A stretch of DNA of 64,000 nt from Enterovibrio norvegicus FF-33 (GCF_000286835.2 NZ_AJYD02000038.1:3022284-3086283), one strand, 5' to 3'; shown: positions 27,255 to 36,948, numbered from the stretch's first letter. Program-made: numbers and translations. The notes: generated by a model from the letters alone, not told the origin.

Positions 27255-28664
27255 TTACTGAGGAATGTCGATCCCCGCATCTCGCATTTTTGCTAACTTA
27301 TAACGTAAGGTTCGAGGGCTTATCCCTAAACGCTCCGCGACGTCTTTCCGACGCCCTTCACACGCGCGGATGGTTTCCAGAATAATCGCGAACTCTTGTT
27401 CTCTCAGTTCACCGCCCAGACCTTCATTCGCCGCGCTCGAAATGTCCTCTATTTTGGTCGGTACCGCTTGAGGTTGAATGCTGGGTTGCGCAATATCTTT
27501 GCCTGAAACCAGTGATTGGAAACTGCTGGCATCATGCCAATCAATACCTTCAAGTAAAATGTCATTCGCTTCGATTCTGTCTTTCTGACATAAAATCAAC
27601 GCGCGTTGCATAACATTATCTAGCTCGCGAACATTGCCCGGCCAACGATAGACCCCCAGTTTTTGAATCGCACAAGGTTCAAGATTTGGTGCTGGCTCAC
27701 CCAATTTACTGCAGTGACGCAGAAGTAAATGTTTAGCCAGTGGCAGAATGTCTCCAGTGCGTTCGCAAAGTGGCAGCCATGAAATTGGGAAAACATTGAG
27801 GCGATAGTACAAATCTTCGCGAAAATTCCCTTCTTCAACGTACTGACGAAGGTCTCGGTTACTTGTCGCCAATACGCGAACATCAAGCTTGATACTCTTG
27901 CGGCTCCCTAAGCGTTCAACTTCTCGCTCTTGCAGCACACGCAGTAATTTGGCTTGCAATGACAAGTCCATCTCACTGATTTCATCAAGTAAAATCGTCC
28001 CGCCTTGTGCTTGTTCAAATTTCCCCGGACAAGCTTGAACTGCGCCCGTAAATGCGCCTTTTTCATAACCAAACAGCGTCGCTTCCAGCATATTCTCTGG
28101 AATGGCGGCACAATTAATGGCAACAAAAGGACCATCAGGACGCAATGATTGGCGATGGATATGACGCGCCATGACCTCTTTGCCTGATCCACTTGGACCC
28201 AAAATCATGACATTTGCATCTGTCTTAGCGACTTTGTCGGCCAACGCAATGAGCGCCAAGCTTTTTGGGTCTGCCACCACCGCATCCGTATTATCGGTTT
28301 TCACTGGTGCATAGCGACTCACCATATTGAGGAGCACTTCAGGTGCAAAGGGTTTTGCCATGTAATCAATAGCACCCTCTTTCATCGCAGCAACTGCGTC
28401 CTGAATATTGGCATATGCCGTCATCAGCAGAACAGGTAGCTTGGGATGATGCAGCTTGAGGTTTCTGAGCAAGCCCAACCCATCCATGCCGGCCATTTGC
28501 ACATCAGACACCACGATATCAACGGATTCATGCTTCAACAGAAGCAATGCTTGCTCAGCACTGTCCGCTTCCAGCCACTGGTAGCCCGCGAGCGCCAGCG
28601 TATCGACCAAGGCTTCACGCAATCCTTCATCATCTTCTACGATAAGTACTTTGCTCTGATTCAT
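27255..28664 (-). CDS. flrC: Sigma-54 response regulator FlrC
   Basis: A 469-residue NtrC-type activator. The receiver domain has the phospho-acceptor Asp in IVVSDVQMAG; the AAA+ domain has Walker A GPSGSGKEV, the sigma-54-contacting GAFTGA loop and the R-finger region; the C-terminus has the Fis-type HTH with VAERLGISPRTLRYKLAKM. FlrB phosphorylates it to switch on hook, basal body and core flagellin promoters. Its ATG overlaps the flrB stop (ATGA). Confidence 0.97.
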   Translation of the reverse strand: MNQSKVLIVEDDEGLREALVDTLALAGYQWLEADSAEQALLLLKHESVDIVVSDVQMAGMDGLGLLRNLKLHHPKLPVLLMTAYANIQDAVAAMKEGAIDYMAKPFAPEVLLNMVSRYAPVKTDNTDAVVADPKSLALIALADKVAKTDANVMILGPSGSGKEVMARHIHRQSLRPDGPFVAINCAAIPENMLEATLFGYEKGAFTGAVQACPGKFEQAQGGTILLDEISEMDLSLQAKLLRVLQEREVERLGSRKSIKLDVRVLATSNRDLRQYVEEGNFREDLYYRLNVFPISWLPLCERTGDILPLAKHLLLRHCSKLGEPAPNLEPCAIQKLGVYRWPGNVRELDNVMQRALILCQKDRIEANDILLEGIDWHDASSFQSLVSGKDIAQPSIQPQAVPTKIEDISSAANEGLGGELREQEFAIILETIRACEGRRKDVAERLGISPRTLRYKLAKMRDAGIDIPQ

Positions 28665-29710
28665 TGTGCTTCTCCTGATACCTTTTGCTGCTCGATATCG
28701 CAGTGTTCTGCCATGGGCAGACAGAGTGTGAAACAGGCACCCTGACCTGGTTGAGATTGCAACGTCAGCCTACCTTTGTGGGCATGGCAGACCATTTGTA
28801 CAACGGCGAGACCAAGACCTGTGCCCTGCTGTCGCGTGGTGAAAAACGGTTCGAGTATTTTACTTTGCAGTGCTTTCTCTATACCGGGGCCGTTATCGGC
28901 AACGGAGAGGAATACTTGCCCGTTCATCTCTCGAGCATCGACAACAACCTTGCAGCTCTTTCCTGCCACTTGAATGGCATTAACCACCAGGTTTGAGAGA
29001 GCACTTGCCAGCGCATTCACGTTGCCAAGCAACTGAAGCGATTCGTCATCGCAGTTGATTTCAAAGTCAACGTTCTGGTTGTTTACCAGCGCTTCGACCA
29101 TGGGCTCGAATTCATTGAGCAGCTGTTCGAGTGAAAAATTGTCAACCACCTTGTTGTCACCACCTTTGGCGAATAACAGCATGTCGTTAACCTGTTTTTC
29201 AAGATCATGAAGCCTGTCCACCAGCTTCACTTGAAAGCGTTTTCGAGTAGGCTCGTTGAGATTATTCGCGCCGAGATTGGCAGCATAAAGTAATGCGCTC
29301 GACAAGGGAGTTCTGACTTGGTGAGCCAAAGATGCCACCATTTTACCCAGTGACGACAAACGTTGAAGATCACTAAAACGAGACTGTAACAATCGTGTTT
29401 CTGTCATGTCAGTGATGAGTATCAGTTGACCAGACGCCGAAGCAGATATCGCCAACTTTACGCGACGACCGTCTCGGAGCGAGACCTCATGGCCATCATC
29501 TTCTCGCGGCGAAAAGGCGCGATTAATCACATCAACCCAACGTTCTTGTTCAAGTGGCGCGCCTAGCAGGCGATGTGCTTCGGGATTAGCCTCCGCCACA
29601 CGACCAAAGGGATCGAGTAAAATAACGCCAGCAGGCATCACATCTAAAACTTGTTTGTATCGAAGAACCTGCTGATCGACGGTCCCTAATGGTGAGTTTT
29701 TGGCTTCCAT
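28661..29710 (-). CDS. flrB: Sensor histidine kinase FlrB
   Basis: A 349-residue soluble kinase: a PAS domain (about 15-110), the HisKA box with the phospho-His in SLAHQVRTPLSSAL, then HATPase with NLVVNAIQVAG (N box), DNGPGIE (G1) and GTGLGLAVVQ (G2). No membrane segments are seen, so it senses something in the cytoplasm. It partners with FlrC. It is the first gene of flrBC and has a sigma-54 promoter. Confidence 0.96.
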   Translation of the reverse strand: MEAKNSPLGTVDQQVLRYKQVLDVMPAGVILLDPFGRVAEANPEAHRLLGAPLEQERWVDVINRAFSPREDDGHEVSLRDGRRVKLAISASASGQLILITDMTETRLLQSRFSDLQRLSSLGKMVASLAHQVRTPLSSALLYAANLGANNLNEPTRKRFQVKLVDRLHDLEKQVNDMLLFAKGGDNKVVDNFSLEQLLNEFEPMVEALVNNQNVDFEINCDDESLQLLGNVNALASALSNLVVNAIQVAGKSCKVVVDAREMNGQVFLSVADNGPGIEKALQSKILEPFFTTRQQGTGLGLAVVQMVCHAHKGRLTLQSQPGQGACFTLCLPMAEHCDIEQQKVSGEAQ

Positions 29711-29755
29711 GGTCTTATACTTTCAGCTCTTTATTTCTGACGCTGAATAGCATTA

Positions 29756-29771
29756 AGCAGATAATGTGCCA
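29756..29771 (-). promoter_or_regulatory. sigma-54 promoter of flrBC
   Basis: The minus strand reads TGGCACA-TTAT-CTGCT, with six of seven -24 bases matching and correct spacing, about 45 bases upstream of the flrB ATG. FlrA is the known activator of this promoter in Vibrio cholerae. Confidence 0.85.
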
Positions 29772-29814
29772 ATAATTAAATGATTTAAATCAATAGTTTA
29801 TTTAAATAGAAAAC

Positions 29815-29850
29815 AAAAAAGCGAAGTCATTTTTTTGACTTCGCTTTTTC
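29815..29850 (-). terminator. Intrinsic terminator between flrA and flrB (bidirectional form)
   Basis: A perfect 9-bp stem GCGAAGTCA/TGACTTCGC with an A/T-rich loop is flanked by T-runs on both sides. It lies 20 bases after the flrA stop and separates flrA transcription from flrBC. Confidence 0.93.
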
Positions 29851-29870
29851 AAAGCATCTAAACGGCTGTT

Positions 29871-31349
29871 TTAGATGGCAATGTCTTCTTTGTTGAGGCT
29901 GTACTTGCGCATTTTCTCAACTAAGGTCGTTCGGCGCATGCCAAGCATATCTGCAGCGCGTGCAACGATACCCATTTGGGCTTCCAACGCCTGTCGAATC
30001 ATATCGACTTCAAGATCCGCAAGCATCGCTTTTAAATCAACACCTTCAGGTGGAAGACCTGAAACTGGTGAGCTTGCAAAGCCTGGCATGTCTTCTTCAT
30101 GTTCATCCATAGCAAAAACAGCGTGCAGCGCTTCGCGTTCCAACACTTCACAGTCCTCAACATGAACAAATTGCTCGGGCTGAAACTCTGGAATATCGCT
30201 GTAACGATATTTCTTCGGTAGACGATTAACATCGACCATCTGGCCCGGATAAAGAATAACCATGCGTTCGATCAGATTCGCCAATTCACGAACATTGCCC
30301 GGCCAATCATGTTCAACCAATGATGATACCGCACGAGGTGTTAGATGAACCTGATTTCCGCCTTCAGCCTCAAGTCGCGTCATTAACTCTTGAATCAAAA
30401 GAGGAATGTCTTCAATTCGCTCTCTCAGCGCAGGCATTTCGATAGGAAACACATTCAAGCGATAGAACAGATCTTCGCGGAATGAGCCCTCTTCAATCAT
30501 AGCATCGAGATTGCGGTGAGTCGCCGCGACTACACGCACATTGGATTGAATGGTTTTGTTGCCACCGACACGTTCGAAACAACGCTCTTGCAAAACACGT
30601 AGCAGTTTCACTTGCATAGGCTGAGGCATGTCACCTATTTCATCGAGAAACAGGGTCCCACCTTCTGCCATTTCAAAACGTCCTTTGCGCGCAGAGATAG
30701 CACCAGTAAACGCGCCTTTTTCATGACCGAACAGTTCGCTCTCAAGCAACTCTGGCGGTATGGCACCACAGTTCACAGGGACAAATGGCCCTTTACCACG
30801 CGGAGAATGGTAGTGAATATTACGCGCAACCACTTCTTTGCCCGTGCCTGACTCGCCAAGAATCAAAACACTGGCATCAGTGCTGGCGACTTGCTCAATC
30901 AAATGGCGTACATCACTGATAGACGCACTGCGCCCAACCATGCTGCGAAATAGTGTATTTTTTCGACTAAGTTGCGGGATATTAAATGCGTGCTTGCCTG
31001 AAAATTCCTGACAATGTCTAAGTGCGTCAGACAATTGCGGATAATTCAATGGCAATTCCAGTTCACCCACAAAATTCGGTAAACCAGCTAATTCTGTTTT
31101 GTGTTTAGCAAGCGCAATAACCGGTATGTGGTTATTGATAGCCAGGTTATCGAGCACCTGGGATAAACGCTGAGGTGAGTGAATATTACCCAGAAAACAA
31201 ACGCCCCCCGCTTGTTTCCAATGCGAATCATTGAGTTCAGTGGTTGAACATAGCAGGTATTGCTCACCAATAAACTCCAAGATAACACCTACATCGTGAC
31301 GAAACTTTTCATCATCTTCGATTACAAGAATCTTCGTTAAACCTTGCAT
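29871..31349 (-). CDS. flrA: Master flagellar regulator FlrA
   Basis: A 492-residue sigma-54 activator of the FleQ family. The N-terminal receiver-like domain (1-125) keeps only part of the phosphorylation pocket. The AAA+ domain (about 135-370) has [23 protein letters not shown] and FLDEIGDMP, and the C-terminal HTH has [16 protein letters not shown]. It starts the flagellar cascade with sigma-54 by turning on flrBC, fliE and flhA. FleQ-type proteins also bind c-di-GMP and FlhG. It is a single-gene unit bounded by a terminator. Confidence 0.97.
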   Translation of the reverse strand: MQGLTKILVIEDDEKFRHDVGVILEFIGEQYLLCSTTELNDSHWKQAGGVCFLGNIHSPQRLSQVLDNLAINNHIPVIALAKHKTELAGLPNFVGELELPLNYPQLSDALRHCQEFSGKHAFNIPQLSRKNTLFRSMVGRSASISDVRHLIEQVASTDASVLILGESGTGKEVVARNIHYHSPRGKGPFVPVNCGAIPPELLESELFGHEKGAFTGAISARKGRFEMAEGGTLFLDEIGDMPQPMQVKLLRVLQERCFERVGGNKTIQSNVRVVAATHRNLDAMIEEGSFREDLFYRLNVFPIEMPALRERIEDIPLLIQELMTRLEAEGGNQVHLTPRAVSSLVEHDWPGNVRELANLIERMVILYPGQMVDVNRLPKKYRYSDIPEFQPEQFVHVEDCEVLEREALHAVFAMDEHEEDMPGFASSPVSGLPPEGVDLKAMLADLEVDMIRQALEAQMGIVARAADMLGMRRTTLVEKMRKYSLNKEDIAI

Positions 31350-31425
31350 GTGTGAGATATATCTGCCTCATAACCATCAATGTCGTCGACGGGCACAATA
31401 TCGCCCATGACAGAATAATCCAGCT

Positions 31426-31453
31426 ATTGTAGTTATTGCTTGATATAAGGCAA
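31426..31453 (-). promoter_or_regulatory. Possible sigma-70 promoter of flrA
   Basis: On the minus strand TTGCCT (-35) and TACAAT (-10) are 16 bases apart, about 77 bases upstream of the flrA ATG. flrA in Vibrio is transcribed by sigma-70, so a promoter of this kind is expected here. The match is modest. Confidence 0.4.
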
Positions 31454-31486
31454 CAAGAGACACCACAAAGCTGTGACTCTTGTGCC
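31449..31486. repeat. Imperfect inverted repeat upstream of flrA
   Basis: GGCAACAAGAG and CTCTTGTGCC form two arms (one bulged base) around an inner CACA/TGTG stem with AAGC loop. No T-run follows on the minus strand, so it is not a normal terminator for fliS. It touches the putative flrA -35 box and could be an operator or an RNA structure. Confidence 0.5.
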
Positions 31487-31521
31487 ATGACAGATTAGAT
31501 TGTAGTGAAAATGAGGCGGTT

Positions 31522-31926
31522 TTATGCGTCTGCTTGAGTGATATTGTGATATTCAGCGGGTATTTGATCCCACGCTGACTTAATTTCGCGCAAAATATCG
31601 ATCACGTCGTCGATCGGGGCATCGTGATTGTCCCTGTTTGCTTCAGAGATTTGACGGATCATAAAGTCATAGAGCGCATCAAGATTGGAGGCAATTTCCC
31701 CCCCTTCATCCATAGATAGGCACGTTCTTAAGCTAATAACGATATCCAATGCTTTGCCTAAGCGCTCACCCTTAACGGCAATATCGCCTTGTAACATGGC
31801 CGCTTTACCTTGGATCAGGCGTTCAATCGCACCGGCCATTAGCATCTGAATCACCTTGTGTGGCGATGCAGCGCTCAACTGGCTGTCCACGGACACCTTT
31901 TTATAGGCCTGAAGTGACCCTCTCAT
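31522..31926 (-). CDS. fliS: Flagellin export chaperone FliS
   Basis: A 134-residue four-helix protein that begins MRGSLQAYKKVSVDSQ and has the typical SPHKVIQMLMAGAIERL helix and LRTCLSMDEGGEIASNLDALYDFM-like core. FliS binds the C-terminal helix of flagellin and stops early polymerisation. ATG at 31926 is preceded by AGGTGAGGG; the frame extends 4 codons upstream to a GTG that abuts the fliT stop. Confidence 0.95.
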   Translation of the reverse strand: MRGSLQAYKKVSVDSQLSAASPHKVIQMLMAGAIERLIQGKAAMLQGDIAVKGERLGKALDIVISLRTCLSMDEGGEIASNLDALYDFMIRQISEANRDNHDAPIDDVIDILREIKSAWDQIPAEYHNITQADA

Positions 31927-31938
31927 AACAACCCTCAC

Positions 31939-32232
31939 CTACTCGAATTTTTTATAAAGTTGTACTGACTTACGCCCTTTTAAATAACGACTGGCGTCGG
32001 CAGCAGCACTGTCGCGATGTCTTTTTATCAAACTGTAAATATGCTCGGTTCGGGAAATCGCTACCGACCAAGCTTCTTTTTCTGGTGGATCCGGCAATAT
32101 AGTGATGTCTGCCAGACATTGTTTTCTTTCATTCAATAACCGTGCCATTTCATCAGGGTCAACATTCCCTTCTGTAAGCGCAGCCAATAGGCAACCGTCT
32201 ATTGTTTCTAATTGCATCAACATCGTGGACAT
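31939..32232 (-). CDS. fliT: FliT-like flagellar chaperone
   Basis: A 97-residue helical protein between fliD and fliS, where Vibrio has the small FliT/FlaI-type protein. LLNERKQCLADITILPDP resembles the loop between helices in FliT. In enterics FliT is the FliD chaperone. Similarity by eye is weak, so the name rests mainly on size, helix content and position. ATG at 32232 is chosen; GTG at 32238 is possible. Confidence 0.7.
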   Translation of the reverse strand: MSTMLMQLETIDGCLLAALTEGNVDPDEMARLLNERKQCLADITILPDPPEKEAWSVAISRTEHIYSLIKRHRDSAAADASRYLKGRKSVQLYKKFE

Positions 32233-32243
32233 GGTCACTTTTC

Positions 32244-33614
32244 TTACCCTGACGGCATGATATTCATCATGGCCGATAGCTGCGATTGCATCTCACCCAT
32301 GGCATTGTCCATGGTGGAAAATTGTCGCAACGTGCGATCCTCTAGACCTTGCATACGACGATCTAACGTTTCTTGCTCATCTTGCAAACGTATCCTTTGA
32401 TCACCAAGGCTGCTCTCTCGGTTGCGTATCGTTCCGGTGAAGCCAGTAAATGACTGAACCGTCTCTTCCACTTTTCGAGCAAAGCCATTGTTACCACCAA
32501 AAAAGCCTTCAAGCGCAGAAAAATTCCGATTCAGCTGCTTGTCCAGCATCGAGTTATTGATCTCTAGTCGGCCGTCCATGGTGGTTGAAATCCCTAACTC
32601 ACTCAAAGTTTTAAGAGAATCCGGCGCGCCTTCGATCGGCGTTGAGAAAAGTGAGCGCATTTGATTGACCGCAGAGCGAATAACACTGTCGCCAACCAGC
32701 GGACCGCCTTGCTGCGTTTCAGGGTCGTACTTAGATAAAGCTTTCGTGACTTGATAGAAGGCGTTATACGCATCAACAAACTCAGCCAATGATGCTTTTA
32801 CTTTGTCACGATCTTCATCAACGGTAATGGTAACAGGGCCATCTTCTGGCATTGTCAGCTTAGATACCTCAATGTCGACGCCTCGAATTGCGTCAGAAAA
32901 GGTATTCGTGTCACTGGAGACCGACGCCAACCCATCAATTAAAATGCGCGCATCTTTCGCCGCTTGCATCTCATTCATCGCATTGCTTTGACTGGCAGGA
33001 TTAAACGCGAACGCTTGAAGTGGACTGGTTATCGGTGCATTAACTGACAATGCGAGTTGATTGTCAGCACCTGCTTTATCTCCACCAAGAATCAAACGTG
33101 CCCCGCTATCATCATTAATGACAGAGGCTTTAATACCTGGATTGGAAGGGTGACTATTGATAGTTCGAACGATATCCAACAGCGAGCTGTTGTCTTCCGC
33201 AATATCGATGGTCGTCGCGCGACCACCGAGATTTAATGTCAGTTTTCCAGCGCCAAAATCCGCTTTGGGATCCAATCCATCGGATACCAGTTTGTGTGAT
33301 TGGGCTAATTGCTGTACGTCGATAGAGTAGACGCCAGTCACGGCTTGGTGGTCAGCGGTAGCGGAGACGGTTTCGGCGTTATCTGAAACCGTACTCCGCG
33401 CCGCAAAGGTATTATCACGACGAAAATCAAACATCAGATCTTTCATCGTATCGAGGGAAGTTTTGAGCCTACCGTAAGCACTGATGTTAGTTTCAACATC
33501 ATTCATGTTCTTAACGATACGCTCTTGTTTGGGCGCGCGTTCGGCATCAACAATTTTGCTGACCATGGAACCAATGTCCATTCCACTACCAAGGCCTGTT
33601 GCGCTTAAACCCAT
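32244..33614 (-). CDS. fliD: Filament cap protein FliD (HAP2)
   Basis: A 456-residue protein. The N-terminus GLGSGMDIGSMVSKIVDAERAPKQ is the family signature, the middle has the HAP2 domain with the NNLALSVN-like segment, and the C-terminal region has long coiled coils (about 390-440) that make the cap legs. It caps the growing filament and helps flagellin fold. It follows flaG by 16 bases and has an AGGTGAG site. Confidence 0.96.
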   Translation of the reverse strand: MGLSATGLGSGMDIGSMVSKIVDAERAPKQERIVKNMNDVETNISAYGRLKTSLDTMKDLMFDFRRDNTFAARSTVSDNAETVSATADHQAVTGVYSIDVQQLAQSHKLVSDGLDPKADFGAGKLTLNLGGRATTIDIAEDNSSLLDIVRTINSHPSNPGIKASVINDDSGARLILGGDKAGADNQLALSVNAPITSPLQAFAFNPASQSNAMNEMQAAKDARILIDGLASVSSDTNTFSDAIRGVDIEVSKLTMPEDGPVTITVDEDRDKVKASLAEFVDAYNAFYQVTKALSKYDPETQQGGPLVGDSVIRSAVNQMRSLFSTPIEGAPDSLKTLSELGISTTMDGRLEINNSMLDKQLNRNFSALEGFFGGNNGFARKVEETVQSFTGFTGTIRNRESSLGDQRIRLQDEQETLDRRMQGLEDRTLRQFSTMDNAMGEMQSQLSAMMNIMPSG

Positions 33615-33630
33615 TATTTACTCACCTCAG

Positions 33631-34053
33631 TTATACCTTTTCTGCAACCAGTCCCCTCGCATGAAGAGACAGTTGCTGTGCTAGCTCTAGCATTTCCTTC
33701 TCTGGAATCTGTCGAATTATATCCCCACTACTCATTTCATAAACAGTGATAATACTCTTGCCAGAATCGTCATCGAGTCGGAATGATAAGCCTTTGTTAA
33801 AGGTAGACACAAACTCATCTAGTCGCTCAACCAGCGTTTCAAGCTGTGCTTGCTGTACCTCACGTGTGCTTTCAAACTTGTTAATTTGTTCTGCACGACG
33901 TTTGGACAGTTTTTCTGCACTCTCTGCCATTTGCTGCTGGTTTGTGATTTCGGGTTTAGTCCCCCCCACAGATTCTTTACTGCTAGCAACTTTTGTGCCG
34001 GACTGTGGAGTCACATGAGACAGGGATGATGTCGAAACGGATGATATGTCCAT
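33631..34053 (-). CDS. flaG: FlaG family protein
   Basis: A 140-residue protein. Residues 1-55 are Ser/Thr/Gly-rich and variable; the conserved part (about 75-125) is FVSTFNKGLSFRLDDDSGKSIITVYEMSSGDIIRQIP-like, the FlaG signature. FlaG affects filament length in several species and lies between flagellin and fliD in Vibrio. AGGAGG ends 9 bases before its ATG. Confidence 0.94.
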   Translation of the reverse strand: MDISSVSTSSLSHVTPQSGTKVASSKESVGGTKPEITNQQQMAESAEKLSKRRAEQINKFESTREVQQAQLETLVERLDEFVSTFNKGLSFRLDDDSGKSIITVYEMSSGDIIRQIPEKEMLELAQQLSLHARGLVAEKV

Positions 34054-34078
34054 CTTAATTCACCTCCTGTTAGCTATA

Positions 34079-34103
34079 GACGGCGAGTAGCACACTCACC
34101 GTC
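34079..34103 (-). terminator. Hairpin after the second flagellin gene, weak terminator
   Basis: A 10-bp stem GACGGTGAGT/ACTCGCCGTC with one G-T pair and a 5-base loop lies about 20 bases after the flagellin stop. The following bases TATAGCT form no U-tract, so it is more a 3-prime-end stabiliser or attenuator that lets some reading into flaG-fliDTS. Confidence 0.55.
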
Positions 34104-34121
34104 ATTTCTGCTACATCTCTA

Positions 34122-35261
34122 TTATCCTAGCAGGCTCAAAGCAGCTGATGGAGCCTGCTTCGCTTGTGCAAGTATAGACGTACCAGACTGCTGCAGGATC
34201 TGAGATTTCGTAAACTGCGTCGTCTCTTTTGCGAAGTCAACGTCACGGATACGGCTGTTAGACGCGCTCACGTTTTCGTTAACATTGTCCAAGTTGGCAA
34301 TGGTGTGGCTCAATCGGTTCTGTTTCGCACCCAGTTCTGCACGGTGTGAGTCGATATACTGCATGGCATTATCAACCAGACCGACGGCTTTCTGCGCGCC
34401 ACCCACGGTGCTCACATCAACGTCTTTTACAGTCTCTGCCGTTTTGGTTGCACCAGCCATACCCAATGACGTAGCCATTGCACCTGTAAAGGCAATGTCA
34501 GAACCTGACGCTGAAACAACTTGTAGCTCACCATTTTCAGAAACAGAAGCAGAAATTTTGCTGTCTGCTTGACCGTTAATGTAAGTCGCGATCTCTTCTA
34601 CGTCATCGCCATCTTTTGCTGAGATAGAAATCGTTGAAGTTGTACCATCTGCATTCGTGATGGCCATGTTCAACGAGGCACCGCCTGTTGCAGTCCACGC
34701 AGCCATATCAGCACTTGCGGCAACGGTTGCTTTGAAGGTGCTACCACCCATCATCGCTTCATCAGCGCGGGTGTTTTTGAACTCCATCATGACAGCTTCA
34801 CCAGCATCTGCACCCACTTGGAATGCTTTTGTGCCGAATGTGCCATTCAACAGTTTCGCACCACCAAAAGAGGTTGTTTCTGCGATACGGTTGATTTCAT
34901 CTTGCAGTGCAACAACTTCTTCTTGAATCGCTTTACGCTCTTCAGAGCCGTTGGCACCATTCGCTGATTGCAGTGACAGATCACGCATACGCTGCAGGAT
35001 GTTGGTGGTTTCTTCCATCGCACCTTCAGCAGTTTGTGACATTGAAATGCCATCGTTGGCGTTGCGAACAGCAACATCAAGGCCACGGCTTTGTGAAATC
35101 AGGCGGTTAGAGATTTGCAGACCTGCTGCATCGTCTTTCGCACTGTTGATACGGAAACCTGAAGACAGGCGTTCCATTGAGGCATTCAGCGAGTCAGTTG
35201 AATTATTCAAGTAGCGCTGAGCGGTCATTGCGGGCACGTTAGTGTTTACTGTAATAGCCAT
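34122..35261 (-). CDS. Flagellin (sigma-28-type)
   Basis: A 379-residue flagellin with conserved D0/D1 ends: [17 protein letters not shown] and [17 protein letters not shown] at the N-terminus, and [28 protein letters not shown] and [16 protein letters not shown] at the C-terminus. The variable middle (about 170-285) is short. It is a close paralogue of the gene at 35653. Its upstream region has a sigma-28 element instead of sigma-54, so it is likely a minor or late filament subunit. Clear AAGGAG before the ATG. Confidence 0.96.
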   Translation of the reverse strand: MAITVNTNVPAMTAQRYLNNSTDSLNASMERLSSGFRINSAKDDAAGLQISNRLISQSRGLDVAVRNANDGISMSQTAEGAMEETTNILQRMRDLSLQSANGANGSEERKAIQEEVVALQDEINRIAETTSFGGAKLLNGTFGTKAFQVGADAGEAVMMEFKNTRADEAMMGGSTFKATVAASADMAAWTATGGASLNMAITNADGTTSTISISAKDGDDVEEIATYINGQADSKISASVSENGELQVVSASGSDIAFTGAMATSLGMAGATKTAETVKDVDVSTVGGAQKAVGLVDNAMQYIDSHRAELGAKQNRLSHTIANLDNVNENVSASNSRIRDVDFAKETTQFTKSQILQQSGTSILAQAKQAPSAALSLLG

Positions 35262-35340
35262 AACTATTCTCCTTCGGTACTAAGTCCGGCTTCCGCCCAG
35301 CAATCCAGGGAAAACCAGTTCTAAATCTCTCACACCCTAT

Positions 35341-35367
35341 GTAACGGCACATTAAGAAAAACCTTTA
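35341..35367 (-). promoter_or_regulatory. sigma-28 promoter of flagellin gene
   Basis: The minus strand reads TAAA, 15 bases, then GCCGTTAC, against the consensus TAAA-N15-GCCGATAA (two mismatches). The leader to the ATG is about 70 bases. FliA at 7887 is the expected sigma factor. Confidence 0.8.
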
Positions 35368-35605
35368 CATCTTTTTTCCTAATATTTTTACACCCAATGT
35401 TTCTTGGTACTGCTTGGGATTTTCCGTTGAATCATAGTGCTATGAGTGTTTTCGCCCTCACAGAGAAAAACTTTAGTGATGATTTGAAAATTTTCGTTAT
35501 GACAAAAGTCTCACATCAGACAAACGCAGACAGGCAAAGCGATACAGAGGAGATTTGCGAATATTTAAAACGAAGGCATACGGCGAGATATAAAGTAACA
35601 CGCAC

Positions 35606-35635
35606 AAAAAAAGCGGCAATTCATTGCCGCTTTTT
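35606..35635 (-). terminator. Intrinsic terminator after flaA-type flagellin (bidirectional form)
   Basis: A stem AAAAAGCGGCAA/TTGCCGCTTTTT with a short loop and T-runs on both strands, about 20 bases after the flagellin stop. It insulates the two flagellin genes; the rest of the 391-base gap holds the sigma-28 promoter and otherwise nothing I can name. Confidence 0.93.
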
Positions 35636-35652
35636 CGATAAATTTGAACCTA

Positions 35653-36795
35653 CTATTGAAGCAGATTGAGTGCCGCTTGCGGCAATTGCTTCGCCTGAGC
35701 AAGGATAGATGTACTGGCTTGCTGCAGGATCTGGCCTTTCGTGAGCTCAGTGGTTTCCTTCGCAAAGTCGGTATCACGAATACGGCTGTTCGACGCAGAC
35801 ACATTCTCTTGAATATTCGACAAGTTGCTAATGGTGTGGCTCAAACGGTTCTGCTTCGCACCTAAATCAGCACGCTGGCTGTCTATATACTGCATCGCAG
35901 AATCGATAATGCCCACAGACATCTGAGCGCCACCGACATCACTGACGTCAATATCTTGCGCGGTAATAGCTGCGCCCGCACCTGTCACAAGGCCTAACGA
36001 TGTCGCTAACGCACCACCAAAGGTGACATTGCCTTGCAGCTTCTCTTCCGCAACAAAGATTTGCAACTGACCATCGTCATCGACAGACGCAGTGACCATT
36101 TCATCCGATTGACCGTTAATAAAGGTAGCGACTTCTTCGATGTCATCACCCGCTTTAGTATCAATCGACAGGTTAATGGTGTTACCCGATTTCGTGGTAA
36201 AGGCCATGGTGAGGGTTGCCGCAGCAGCAGAAACTTCCCAGCCCGCTGATTTACCAGAGGTGCCCGTGAATTCAGTGCCGCCCATGCGGTAATCGTCTGC
36301 ACGAATACTGGACAACCCCATGATAATTGCTTCACCCGAATCTGAACCGATCTGGAATGACGCCTCACCAAACGAGCCATTTAAAAGACGACGACCACCA
36401 AATGCAGTGGTTTCAGCAATACGATTCAATTCGTCTTGCAGCGCAGATACTTCTTCTTGTATCGCAATTCGTTCTGAGCCACCATTCGCACCGTTAGCGG
36501 ATTGCAGTGACAAATCACGCATACGTTGCAGAATATTGGTCGATTCCTGCATTGCACCTTCAGCCGTTTGCGCAATGGAAATACCATCGTTAGCGTTTCG
36601 CATAGCGACATCTAAGCCACGGGTTTGGGCAATGAGTCGGTTTGAGATCTGCAGACCAGCAGCATCATCTTTTGCGCTGTTGATTCGACTACCAGACGAC
36701 AAGCGTTCCATCGACGTATTGAGATCATTTGTCGATTTGTTCAGGTAACGCTGCGCAGTCATCGCAGACACGTTGGTGTTAACTGTTACACCCAT
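35653..36795 (-). CDS. flaA: Core flagellin, FlaA-type (sigma-54-dependent)
   Basis: A 380-residue flagellin. It starts [19 protein letters not shown] (AAGGAG before the ATG at 36795; the frame upstream is untranslated leader) and ends [13 protein letters not shown]. Middle domain (about 170-290) differs from the paralogue at 34122. In Vibrio cholerae only flaA, the essential core flagellin, uses a sigma-54 promoter, and this gene has one at 36933; the symbol is given on that basis. No methionine-rich or other odd segment. Confidence 0.93.
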   Translation of the reverse strand: MGVTVNTNVSAMTAQRYLNKSTNDLNTSMERLSSGSRINSAKDDAAGLQISNRLIAQTRGLDVAMRNANDGISIAQTAEGAMQESTNILQRMRDLSLQSANGANGGSERIAIQEEVSALQDELNRIAETTAFGGRRLLNGSFGEASFQIGSDSGEAIIMGLSSIRADDYRMGGTEFTGTSGKSAGWEVSAAAATLTMAFTTKSGNTINLSIDTKAGDDIEEVATFINGQSDEMVTASVDDDGQLQIFVAEEKLQGNVTFGGALATSLGLVTGAGAAITAQDIDVSDVGGAQMSVGIIDSAMQYIDSQRADLGAKQNRLSHTISNLSNIQENVSASNSRIRDTDFAKETTELTKGQILQQASTSILAQAKQLPQAALNLLQ

Positions 36796-36811
36796 TTTGC
36801 TCTCCTTTGAC

Positions 36812-36830
36812 TTTCGCATACTTTGCGAAA
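36812..36830 (-). promoter_or_regulatory. 5-prime leader hairpin of flaA-type flagellin
   Basis: A perfect 7-bp stem TTTCGCA/TGCGAAA with a 5-base loop lies about 16 bases before the ATG, next to the AAGGAG ribosome site. It may stabilise the mRNA or modulate ribosome entry. Confidence 0.5.
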
Positions 36831-36932
36831 CAGCCTACCCGCGACAAATAAATCCGATTGCTTAGCGGGACCAGCCTTCAGTTCGTTATTAGGGACGCAT
36901 CAACCAATGTGATACTTTCTTGCTCAACCTAA

Positions 36933-36948
36933 TACAAATAGTGTGCCA
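36933..36948 (-). promoter_or_regulatory. sigma-54 promoter of flaA-type flagellin
   Basis: The minus strand reads TGGCACA-CTAT-TTGTA; the -24 matches six of seven, the -12 has T for C in the GC pair. It lies about 138 bases upstream of the ATG. Confidence 0.72.

Noticed and set aside
35397-35669. 90-codon plus-strand frame in the gap between flagellins
   Set aside because: It runs through the terminator of the neighbouring flagellin and into that gene antisense; the gap already holds a sigma-28 promoter.
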